Shown piece after piece: positions 25,701 to 35,216 of a stretch of DNA of 64,000 bases (positions are counted from its first letter, which is position 1; the number at the start of each line of letters is the position of its first letter). Where the stretch lies: the NCBI GenBank assembly GCA_000708835.1, contig DF236974.1, positions 174,626 to 238,625 on the forward strand, read 5' to 3'. The position numbers and the translations under genes are program-made. Origin of the DNA: Klebsormidium nitens (lineage: Eukaryota > Streptophyta > Klebsormidiophyceae > Klebsormidiales > Klebsormidiaceae). The notes under the pieces are model-generated. The model worked only from the letters and a program-made list of their open reading frames with translations. It was not told the DNA's origin and made no database searches.

Positions 25701-28700
25701 GGTAAGGAACCAGACTCGAGCTTTCTCTATCTCAAGCTGCGAGCATATCAGGCTCGCTGCGCTGGTGTCAGCTCTTCTAGTCGTGTAAGGATCGACCGAT
25801 TCTCCAGTCCAGACGGACGCAACAATCAATGCGAGCAAGACATATGATACATGAGCTGTCATTTTTGACCGAATTCGAAAGCGCTTCGCTATTTGTGGTG
25901 CACATTCATTTACGCAATGCAGTCGTACGTTCGTAACGACCGCCCGTGAGCAGTATTTCACGATACATCCAGTATCAGATCCAACGTAGCTGGTTGGGCG
26001 CCGTTTGAGTTCCCACTCATTTGCGGTGCAGATCGACGAGGCGGTGCAGTTGGACGGCCGCAACCACGACGCGCTGTGCATGCGCGGGAGCCTGGAGCTG
26101 CAGCGCGGCGAGTGGGGGAAGGCCAAGGAGACGTTTAAGGCCATCCAGGCGGCCGAGAACAATGACGACACCTACTCGGCGCTTGCGCTGGTGAGCGGCA
26201 AACTCTGAGATCCTGAAAGCCTGAAGTTGCGAAATAGTCGAAGCAGCGACGTTACCCATGCGGCGCTCTCAGGGGCGAGGGGGCTTCTGAAATTGCGGGG
26301 CTAGAAAGATGCTTCGTGGCAGAAAACGCTTGTCTGGGCGCCTACCTTGAGTCTGGTAGACCTGTGAAAGATTTACAGTCTCCACGTTTCCTTCGGGTGC
26401 GGCCTGATGTTTTCGGTAGCTTCTGGACCGAATCAGACGCCCAAGATTGCTAACCGCAACCCCAAAGAGAAGCTCCTTCAAAGGCTCGGATTTCGAGGCG
26501 TCACTCGACCTTCGTTCATTGCACGCGAATCACTTGGGTCTTTGAGAATTTGAATGCGTCAAAAGAAAGTTCGAGCGCAAATCACAACGCCTTTGCAGGC
26601 CAACTGGTACCTGTATGCTGCGGAGCGGGATGAGAAGGACAAGGACCCCAAAATCGAGGCGGAGCTCCTTGGCAAGGCCAAGACCTCGTACCTCAAGGTA
26701 ACCCACTCCATTCTCCAGACATATATCAAAAGTCCGAGGCAGACACCGTCTGAGTGCAAGTGATCTTGATGGTAGACTCAAGGAAAATGCGCACCAGCTT
26801 CGAAAAACGTGCGCAGTTTGTCCCTGGTTTTGCAGTGGAAACACAGGCTTGGGACTGGTTCCTGTCCCATGTTTCTTGCGCCTCACTTGAAGCTCCGTCT
26901 ATCAACGTCTGACCTTTCTGAAAACTTGACGCACAACTTCCAAATTGGAGGCGTAACTTCCCCAACTTTCGATTTCTTGTGATTCGAGGAAGGATGTGTT
27001 CGCATATTTGCCCTCACGCACTTTGCACGAACCCGGACCCCTCAGTCAACAAGCTTTGACTCAGGGGTAGCCAAACAGTATTTTGTCAATTCATCAGGTG
27101 CCCACGTTCAGGACCTAACAATGTGGAAGCGCATGCCTCCAGACACCGAGGTTCAAATCATCCACTTATCTTTGAGTGAGATACGGAGCTTCAAACCTCG
27201 TCTCTTCGTTTTGCCAGATCCTGCAGCAGCAGCCGAGCAACACGTATCCGACTCGCACGCCTGTTTAGCACTACCAAGTCCACAAAATTTTACTAGGATT
27301 CAAATAAGTTGCTGTACTGAAAAGACCCTTCTGCGCCGGGCAGATCCTGCAGCAACAACCGAGCAACACGTACGCGGAGCACAGGGCGGGTTTTATAAGT
27401 CGCTCCAGACGAAACCTCCACGTACCATTTGCTTTAACTTCCACGAAGCCTCAACACGTCACTTAACACACTTTCCATTCCGTCCGCCAGATCCTGCAGG
27501 AGCCGCCGAGCAACACGTATGCCTGGCACGGGCGGGGGTTTTTTTAGGTTGCCAAACGCGCAAGCCTCCAATACCAGAGTCACGACATCCAATACGAATG
27601 TCAATTCACCTCTCATAAGAATACCTTGTTCCGTTTCTGCAGATTCTGCAGCAGCAGCCGAGCAACACGTACGCGGCACACGGGCTGGGGTGTGTGCTGG
27701 CGGAGCAGGGGCGGTTCGAGCAGGCGAAGGAGGTGTTCGACCAGGTGCGCGAGGCGGCGGCTGCTAACAGCACCTTCGAGATGCCGGACGTGTGGGTCAA
27801 CTCGGCGCACGTGCTGCTGGCGCAGGGACACTTCCAGAACGCCGTCAAGCTGGTGAGGGGATAGATCTGGAGGGGGATTTGGGGGACTTGTTTTCTTGGT
27901 GATCAAGGCCCATTTTGGGTCGATTCGGCAAAGTGCCTGCTCGCCGTCAAGCTGGTGAGGAGGTTTGGAGGAGGGTCGAGACAATTGTTTTCCTGGTGAC
28001 CAAGGCCTGAGACGCGTTTGAGAAATCGTTCTTCTCTCAGTCTTCCAGATCGGGGTCAAATCGGCAAAGGGCCTGCTGGCTTTAAAGGATTTCTAGAACG
28101 CCGTCAAGCTGGTGAGGAGATTCGGGGGGAAATGCGCAAGAATGAGGCTCAGGAGGCTTTACGTGATGTCAGTTTCATTGTGCTTCTCATGAGGGTGAAC
28201 TCGGGGCACGTCTTGCTAGCGCAGGGGCGCTTCCAGAACGCCGTCAAGCTGGTGAGGTAGTTTCTAGGGAGGGTCGATAGAGTACTTCTCTGATTCATAC
28301 GGGTCTGTGTCAGTCTCCTGCTTTCCTAAACCGGGTGGTTAAACCGGGTAGTTAAACCGGGTGGTTAAACCGGTTACACGTGCTGCTGGCGCGGGGATAC
28401 TTACAGAACGCCGGCATGCTGGTGAGCGCGTTTGAGGAGAGGGTTGTGATAACATTGTTCGGATGATCAAGAGCTGAGGCGAGTTGCGTGTTTGTGTTGT
28501 CGATTCAATGTGGGTATGGCTCAGCCTACGTTCCTGCTGGCGTCAGGACACTCAACGCAGTCAAGCTGTTGAGGCGGGCGGGAAAGAGAGATAGGACAAA
28601 TCTGAAGATGTCGTGATGTTGAGGAGTTTTGTCTCCTAAATTACGTGGAGTCTGAAGGTCAGGGTAAGGTTATATCTGATGCTTAAGAGAGGGAGTTTCC

Positions 28701-31700
28701 CAGAACTCCGTGGAGCTGGTGAGAAGGAGGTCAAAACCCTTGTCTTTTGAGAGTGTCTGAATTCAACATCGCTTACTTGCATTCTCAAGTCCCTCGAGCT
28801 TCTCGGGTAATACGTTTCTATGTTCAGCAGTTCTGCATTGATCCGAATGCGATCTGCAGGTGTAAGGTTGGCCTCTGAAAAGCAAAGCTCGTCCTGTATC
28901 CTCTTCTGTTCACGGTTTGGGTCGGAGCTTGGCAGCGCTTCCTTTCCTCGGTGACTGGGACCTGTTCACATTACCCTAGTTCCGTCACAGGTTCTGGACA
29001 ACTACGCGACCTGGCACCCCATAGAGAAGTCAAAGAGTTCGACGCGACATCATCGGCTCATGGATCCTCCGTCTTTGTCCACTGATACTTTGCTTAGGCC
29101 GTTTTCCTCCTGCAGTTTTTTCTTTTCTTTGCTTTTTTCCCCCTTTTTTTCTCTTTTCTTTTTTCTCTTTCTTTTTTTCTCTTTTCTTTTTTCCTTTTCT
29201 TTATTTCAGACCTCGGTCTATTCCTCCTCCATTTTTGTTTTCGTTTCTTCTTTTTGACCTCGGTCTTTTCCTCGTGCAGTACCAGCAGGCCCTAAAGCGG
29301 CAGTTCCACAACACCGACTCGTTCCTCATGCTGTGCATCGCAAGGGCGCACTACGATATGGAGGACCAGCAGGTACGCGCAGCGCTGGCGGTTGCTTTCC
29401 AGCTGAAAAAGGAGAAACTGAAATCGAGTGATGTGGTGAACGCTCTTTTGCATGCGGTGGGTGCCTCAGCACAGCTACCGGTTTGGCAGGGCGTCCAGCA
29501 GTCTCTTTTCGGTGAGGATTGCCGCGGTTATTCCGGCTATTTGCTCGGGGGAATGGTTTGGAAAGGCAGACCTTGCACATCATGAGGAGGCGGTGCATGG
29601 GCAAAACGTAGTCTTTCGGAAAGGCTCTTACGGGGTTTTCGCTTTACTTTTCCGGTCCAGCGTCGCCTTATCTTCAGGAGATTTGCATAGAGTAATTCAT
29701 GACCGGTACATACTTTCCGACCCTTTTTGAACCTTGAAAACCGGGGGGGCGGCAGCCCCCCCCGAGCCCCCCCGCTTTTCCCTCTTCGGGCTCTTGTTTC
29801 ATCGCATGTGAGGGATCGATAACTGGCAGACTAAAATCGATTATGAAAAGAGGGAAGAATTGCAAAATGGTTTGGTTTATGCAGGCGCTCCAGGAGTGCA
29901 AGCGCGTGCTGCTGCGCGCGATGCACCAGAGTCCGACCAACTACGCGCTGCGCTTCAACACGGCGGTCACCATGCAGAAGTTCGCCGTCACTGCGCTGCA
30001 AAAGAAGAAGCGGACGGCGGACGAGGTGAGGTCTCGGTGGGATACAGAGCCGCCTTCTCTTCCTCGCACCACCAAGAATCAGATATTTTGCAGGAATTTG
30101 GGACCTGGCTTTCGCCAGGTTTTGACGACCCTACAGAATCAGGTCTCTTAGGAAGGCTCCTGCATGTGGTCGACGCCAGGTCACGAAGTTTTCGACGGGT
30201 TCTATCCCCATGAGTAAGACTCTGACCGGTCTCTGAAAAAGCAACTTTGAGCTCCACTGCTTGGTGGCTTAATTTTCGTCCGCCAGCTACAGACGCCGAC
30301 CGGGGATCTATTGAGGCAGACGTTCAGTTACAGATGCCAACCACGGACTACTTCTGAAATTGAGGCAGGCATTTGGTACGACTGGAGCTTCTTTCGAGCA
30401 ACCTGCCAGTTAAAGTGAATTCTTAGTGTATCTTAGTCAGGCCGTTGCTGAGTGAGTTTAGTCTACGTAAGATGACAATAAAATCTAGCAGGTTGATCGG
30501 GAGAAGCTGTACTAGCCTACAACAAGTTACTCACGAGTGAAGGAAGACATCGCACGGAACATACATGGCTTCTCAGACGCCTAACGCTCATTGCGCAGGT
30601 GCGGAAAGCGGTGGCGGAGCTTAAGAGCGCTCTGCGGCTCTTCTCCCAACTGAACGCTTTGGGGGGCCACCTGACGCACGGCCTCGACCGCAAAAAGGTT
30701 GCGAGCCACATCGACTTTTGTAAGGTGAGCGCGTCACGCCGTCAGGAAAAAAGCACGAATCGCCGGTTTAGTAAAGAAGCTGGTGGTCCTGTTTTGTCGA
30801 CTCTCGGCGGACTGATGGGTTGTCCGGCATTCATCACGCTAAGACTTTACTTGTGGGCAGAGTTTGAAGGGCTCTTGGGCACTCGCTATGACTACTTTGG
30901 TTGGCTATGCTCTGTCAGGCCGAAGGGCTAAATCGTGTACTAAATTAAAGTCCCAAACGTGTCACAAACCCCTTCCTCGATGCAAGCGAGGTCCCCTTTC
31001 TCCACAATGGAACGTTCCCAAGCGAGGAATCTTATCTTCATGCTGTCAACCCATCACAAGCGAGAACTCATTCTTCATGCCCCCATCAGCGATCACCGGC
31101 AAGCCACCTAAGGGCCGTGCAAATTGCAAATCCTAGACTCAAGCATTCAACAAAACTCCGAGATTCTCAAAAGCTAAATTTCTTATTCTCATTCCGACCC
31201 CTGCCTGGACTCAAGCAGTCAACAATACTTGAGAAATTCTAGAAAGCTAGATTTCTGACTCTCATTCCGACCCCTGCGCAGGCGACGCTGGAGCGCGCGC
31301 GCGCCCATGTGGAGGCTGCAGAGCGAGAGGAGCAGCAGCTGCGCGTCAAAAAGGAGGCGCACGACCTGTACCTGCAGAAACAGGCCGAGGTCAAGAGGCT
31401 TGAGGAGGCGCGACGCGCAGAGGTGAGTTGGATAACTGAGGGTTTGAGGTCTCCGGTCTAAGGTTAGGTGTTGGGTTTGGACCTTAGGATTGATAGCTTA
31501 AGTCATGCGCGCCACGTAGAGGTGAGGTAAAGCCATGAGCTTTTGGGGTCTCCTGTCCGGGGTTTACGGTTAGGCTGTTGAGTTTGGAATCACGGTTCTG
31601 GACGGGTTGTGGCATCCGATGAAGAGTTTGAGGCTGAGCTTTAGGATAAAAAACCCATGGGTTTGAATTGGGTGTCTGGTCAAGCGGCTCGAGAGGCGTG

Positions 31701-34700
31701 CTGCAGGGGTGCGACGCCAACGTAACAGCATTTTGGGTCTCCGGTCCTGGTCTGGTGTTTATCAGAAGGGTTCCGGCATGGTTCTGGTCAAGCGGCTTGA
31801 GGAAGGAGCCCAACAGTTTAGGGCTGGTTGTATAATTGGCCTTAAGGGTTGAGCGTATGGTCAAGTCACCGAGCTTGTCGGAAATACTAGCCGCGTTGAG
31901 GAGGGGCCGGCTCGAGCTGGTCTCATCACAACCGGAATTCTCTTACCACTGGAAAAGCTACCATACCAGACAGACTTGAGGCGTTGCGATTGGAGTTCAG
32001 GTAGCCGGAAGCGCAGGATAGCCGTTGATTTTGTGAACCCAAGTTTTGAGGCCAATGTCAGCCTAAGTCAATTGAATATTGAAGCCTAATGGCTTTTACG
32101 TTTTTTAATGATATGCTCACGAGTCACTGCTGTTTTACCGAAAAAGTTACATACGTTGACACTTCAGAACGCGTGACGCCGGTCTTCTGTTTGTCGACCG
32201 CAGGAGGAGCGCAGCCGGCGCGAGAAGGCAATCAAGGAAGCGGAGGAGCACGAGGAGAAATTCCGAGCCCTAATGGTGAGATGCGACTTTGGTATCTTCC
32301 TTCACGAGGCTGCACTCCTCATCTGATCTGACCATCTATCTTCTTGTTCTCTCTTCTCGCATATATATACTTTCTCTTCGGTGAGTAGCGCCCTCTCTGG
32401 GCGACGTTTCGCGGCTGCACACTTCGTAGCGCACACGGATGGATACGAGGAATGACTGTGCAAAGCCCTTTTGCGGATTCAGTCCCCGGCGCTTCTTGTA
32501 AAGCTCTGGAACCTAGCGGTGACACTACGGCACTTAGTTTCTTATTTCCAACATACTTTGTCGCTGCGATGCGGCAAAAAGGGGAAAACTCATCGTTCCG
32601 CCTTTGAACAGCGGCCAAACAACCCCCAAACAATTGTGTGCTGGGTTTACGCTCGAGAAGATGCAAGAGTTATCATGGAACGACATAAAAGCGGAGAACA
32701 TGGCGAAAAGGGAAAGAACTGGGGACTCGAGGCGATGGGAATCTGTTACTCGCCGACCGCCGTTAACGGCCCCACTCCAACACGGAAGACAGAAGAGGCA
32801 GAATCGGGTCTATTTTTCTTAAAATGGCGCTACCCTGAAGAGGCGGTACTATTGAAAGAACGTTTTCGAATGTCGAAAAGAAGAGGCCGTAGCAGACGAC
32901 GTTTCGTTCTGTTGCAGGCCGAGGTCAGTCTCACGCGCCCCCACGTGCAATGTGGATGTTTTTTGTACTCCTTTCCCCTGGAGTTTTTCTGGGAGATAAG
33001 GCAAAAAAAGGCCGTACGCCCGCGAGAAAGGGAATGAATGAAGGAACTAGAGGCGGTACTACACGACCATTCTCATTATCTGCAGGCCGAGGTCAGGCCA
33101 AATCGGCCTAAGCAGCGTGGAAGAGGAAGGGATCCAGCACGGTCTCTTCTCTCTCAATAATATGAAAAAGTGGGGAGGTCGTACATATGTCTAAACGGTG
33201 AAGTGTCAGGAACTGGAGATGGGAATAAACCCCTTTGTTCTGATTTGCAGGCCGAGAAGCGAATCGGTTTGCACGCCGGCGTGGACGTTCAACACGTTGA
33301 ACACGGTCTTGTCTTTTGGTAAAACGAGTCGGCCTGAAAGCCGTAATACTTGCAAAAACTATGACCGAACGTCAGGAACTAGAGACCGTACTGAATGACA
33401 CTGTTCTCATTCTCAGGCCGAGGTCAGGCCGAACCGCCGCACGCCGACGTGGACGAGGAAGAGACCGACAACGGTTTCGCTCTCCTGGAAAACATGACTA
33501 ATATTCTTGAAAGGAAACGCTTAAACGTCCAGAACTAGAGACGGGAGTAAACAACCTCTCGTCCTTATTTGCAGGCCGAAGTCAGGCTGAAACGCCCGCA
33601 CGCCGACGTGGACGAGGAAGAGACCGACAACGGTTTCGCTCTCCTGGAAAACATGAATAATATTATCGATAAGGAAACGCTTAAACGTCCAGAACTAGAG
33701 ACGGGAGTAAACGGCCACTCGTCCTTTTTTTCAGGCCGAGGTCAGGCCGAACCGCCCGCACGCCGACGTGGACGAGGAAGAGGGGCCGGACGGCGAGCCG
33801 CGCGCGGGCAAAAAGGAGAAGCGGAAGCGGGAGAAGAAGGAGCGGAAGAAGAGCAAGAAGCGGCGGGGGGACGAGGAGCGGAGCGAGGGCGAGGGGGGCG
33901 CCAGCGACGAGGAGCCGGAGTACCGGAGCGAAGGGGAGGACGAAGAAGACGAGAGTGAGTGCTGCATTTCGCTAGGGGAGAAGCAAAATAAGTGAAAGGA
34001 AAATACTCGTTTATTTGTCCGATTTCAAAGGTGATAACGGGAAGCATAGCGAGCCGGAGTACCGGAGCGAAGGGGACGGCGAGGGAGAGGATGAGAGTGA
34101 GTGCCGCATTTCGTCAGCGGGGAAATGGGGAACAAACAAGCAAGAACAATAAACAAACAACAACAAAGTTTGAAAGAGAAGCCTAATCGGACGGATGGAC
34201 AACGTGTTTGTTAGATCTTTCGAGATTTGACAAACAATATGCTCCCTGATCCAACAAAAGCTGAATCGGGAGGCATGTTGAGGATTGTGCCTCTCAGCGG
34301 CCCCGAAGCCGGCAGCCCACCTGGCCGTCTCCCCCGATCATTATCGATATCACATGTCGCTTTCGCGACGACTAGGGAGCCAAGTTCGGGGGTTTGCAGA
34401 CGCCGAGAAGGCACTCGTGGGGCCGCTTCTCAGAACCTCTTACTCGCTGGCTCAAACAGCGGAGTCTGAACTAGAATCTACAAAGCCTCTTCCAGGTATC
34501 GGAAGGACTCGTTTCAGCCTCTCTCCTGACCCTCATGCTTTTCCTTGCAGGGCGAGACAGGGATTCCGGTTCCGACGCCGAGGAGCAGGAACGGAAGCGC
34601 CGGAAACAGGAAAAGAAGGAGCGGAAGCGGCAGCGGCGGCTGCAGCGGCAAAAGGACGAGGATGGAGAGGAAGAGAATGGAGCCGAACCGGCGGGAGCGG

Positions 34701-35216
34701 ATCTTGCAGAAGCGGAACCGGACCGGAATGAGTTGGAGGAGGAAGACGGGGACGAGGCGAAGCAGCCCGCTAGGACCAGGAGGCCGGGTAAGGGCCCACC
34801 ACTGATGTCATCATCCCAAAAGGGTCCTTTCTAACTTCGAAATGTTGTGGCAACGTGTTTCGGCTTGTATGTAAAGCACTCTCGACCGCTTTCCAATTCA
34901 GCGCTGGAAGAACGAACGCTGTGAAGTAATAGTGACCGCTTGCCTGCTTCTGTTCTGCCTGGTTATTGTGGGCTGAAGTCTGCGAAGGAGACCGTGAATC
35001 CATAGTCCGTTTATGCCCGCAGGGAGAAGGGTTCTCGACAACGACGAAGACGAGGAGGAAGAAGAGGAGGAAGAGCCTCCGGCGCCGGTCGAGGAAACGA
35101 ACGTGGCAAGTACCGCTCCCACAGAACCCATGGAGGAGGACGAAGACGAAGACGAAGGGGATGATGAGGCGGCGCGGCGAGCGCTCATTGGAGCAGATGA
35201 TAGTGACGAGGACTAG
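19781..35216 (+). CDS. CTR9: CTR9 (VIP6/ELF8), PAF1 complex subunit
   Basis: CTR9 is the TPR scaffold of the PAF1 complex, which travels with RNA polymerase II and promotes H2B ubiquitination and H3K4/K36 methylation. Exons: 19781-19930, 20427-20493, 20946-21140, 21467-21567, 21902-21955, 22482-22662, 23288-23441, 23665-23804, 24311-24504, 24869-25291, 25621-25701, 26032-26190, 26599-26697, 27643-27852, 29280-29372, 29885-30025, 30599-30724, 31282-31422, 32204-32275, 33735-33954, 34551-34787, 35023-35216. All phases agree, giving 1143 residues; Arabidopsis VIP6 is about 1090. The N-terminus has SLYIPIRNSEE and ILKAEQAPLDLWLAIA. TPR helices fill about residues 60-830, with KARQAFNRVLQLDPENVDAL and LNHLANHYFFTGQHHLVDQL. 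From about 860 a charged coiled coil leads into an Arg/Lys/Glu tail ending IGADDSDED. Exon edges are repeated inside several introns. Confidence 0.95.
22776..22860 (+). repeat. Degenerate copy of the 3' end of CTR9 exon 6
   Basis: The segment resembles the last ~50 nt of exon 6 (22600-22662): CTGG-CC-CGAGAAC and later GCTCGCTATGATCGACC against GCTCGCCATGATTGACC. Spacing to the real exon end is about 190 bp. No GT donor survives in the copy. A third, weaker copy may start near 22950. Confidence 0.55.
24150..24340 (+). repeat. Two copies of the CTR9 exon 9 start (copy 1 gene)
   Basis: ACACGCCCGGTCTGCCTTTA at 24152 is a degenerate version of the exon 9 start at 24311 (GTCATGCCCAGATCTGC), 159 bp upstream. 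The equivalent intron of CTR9 copy 2 has four copies, showing that the unit count has changed since the duplication. Confidence 0.6.
24667..24910 (+). repeat. Two copies of the CTR9 exon 10 acceptor and exon start
   Basis: The exon 10 start at 24869 (GCGTGGGTGGAGCTGGGCGA) is preceded about 200 bp upstream by a CCAG acceptor followed by GCGTGGATGATTCTGGGCGA. The same pair, more decayed, stands at about 48198 and 48398 in copy 2, so this duplication predates the gene duplication. Confidence 0.8.
27218..27690 (+). repeat. Four-unit array of the CTR9 exon 14 acceptor and exon start
   Basis: Exon-like starts occur at 27218, 27344, 27491 and 27643 (the last is the real exon), spaced 126, 147 and 152 bp. 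Each has AG followed by ATCCTGCAG, then CGAGCAACACGTA, and keeps 40-60 nt of exon-like sequence. The three upstream units soon lose the frame and have no donor. CTR9 copy 2 has a single unit here (50731), so this array grew in, or was lost from, one copy. Confidence 0.88.
27838..28725 (+). repeat. Seven-unit array of the CTR9 exon 14 end and donor
   Basis: The real exon ends AACGCCGTCAAGCTG before GTGAGG at 27853. Related exon-end plus donor sequences lie at 27955, 28112, 28252, 28422, 28569 and 28719, spaced 102, 157, 140, 170, 147 and 150 bp. Most keep GTGAG; the one at 28569 reads TTGAGG. The unit at 28252 also keeps the upstream exon text (CACGTCTTGCTAGCGCAGGG). Copy 2 has about five units (50938, ~51095, ~51237, ~51379, 51520). 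Confidence 0.88.
28328..28375 (+). repeat. 13-bp minisatellite in the CTR9 intron
   Basis: The unit AAACCGGGTGGTT is repeated about 3.3 times with one base change, inside the exon-end array after exon 14. It is absent from the matching position of copy 2. Confidence 0.85.
29099..29279 (+). repeat. Expanded pyrimidine tract with repeated CTR9 exon 15 acceptor
   Basis: GGCCGTTTTCCTCCTGCAG (29098-29116) is followed by about 160 bp of T/C-rich sequence, in which GACCTCGGTCTATTCCTCC and GACCTCGGTCTTTTCCTCG are imperfect repeats, before the real acceptor at 29279. In copy 2 the first motif runs straight into the exon (51887-51906). The tract is therefore an insertion, or acceptor duplication and expansion, in copy 1. 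Confidence 0.75.
31135..31281 (+). repeat. Tandem ~74-bp repeat ending at the CTR9 exon 18 acceptor
   Basis: Two imperfect units (about 31135-31207 and 31208-31281) each contain ACTCAAGCA, AAAGCTA and TCTCATTCCGACCCCTGC. Only the second ends in a working CAG acceptor. Copy 2 has one unit at this place. Confidence 0.75.
31390..31850 (+). repeat. Four-unit array of the CTR9 exon 18 end and donor
   Basis: The exon end (GTCAAGAGGCTTGAGGAGG then GCAGAG before GTGAGT at 31423) recurs at 31522 (GTAGAG then GTGAGG), near 31676-31709 (GTCAAGCGGCTCGAGAGGCG) and near 31783-31825 (GTCAAGCGGCTTGAGGAAGG). The intron sequence after each unit is also related (GGTCTCCGGTC variants). Copy 2 shows the same four positions (54046, 54144, ~54303, ~54412). 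Confidence 0.8.
32918..33780 (+). repeat. Six-unit array of the CTR9 exon 20 acceptor and exon start
   Basis: Exon-like starts (AG then GCCGAGGTCAG or variants) occur at 32918, 33086, 33251, 33417, 33575 and 33735. The last is the real exon. Spacing is 168, 165, 166, 158 and 160 bp. Units 4 and 5 are the closest to each other and to the exon, sharing CACGCCGACGTGGACGAGG; units 1-3 are more decayed. Each period also carries a conserved AGGAACTAGAGAC-like block. Copy 2 has five units (55572, 55739, 55908, 56081, 56238). Confidence 0.92.
33918..34105 (+). repeat. Duplicated 3' end of CTR9 exon 20 with donor
   Basis: GAGCCGGAGTACCGGAGCGA followed by an acidic stretch and GAGA before GTGAGT occurs at the real exon end (donor 33955) and again with donor at 34097, 142 bp downstream. 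Copy 2 has the same pair with donors at 56458 and 56607. Confidence 0.88.
34031..34096 (+). other. Possible 66-nt in-frame cassette exon of CTR9
   Basis: The duplicated exon 20 end is preceded by an AG acceptor after CGATTTCAA and followed by GTGAGT. Spliced between exons 20 and 21 it adds 66 nt without shifting frame, encoding SDNGKHSEPEYRSEGDGEGE plus two more residues, the same acidic type as its surroundings. In copy 2 the matching stretch hits TGA at once. Whether it is used is unknown. Confidence 0.45.

Noticed and set aside
27121-27618. 165-codon plus-strand frame before CTR9 exon 14
   Set aside because: It consists of the out-of-frame reading of the exon 14 start array (repeated DPAAAAEQHV-like text) and is explained by the repeats.
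32918-33780. CRISPR-like regular spacing of repeats
   Set aside because: Units are about 160 bp, degenerate and clearly derived from an adjacent exon in a eukaryotic gene; no short identical repeats or cas genes occur.
33569-33958. A 129-codon plus-strand frame through two exon 20 array units
   Set aside because: It starts in a decayed unit, has no start context and leaves the CTR9 frame when it reaches the real exon, turning into Arg/Gly-rich shadow text.
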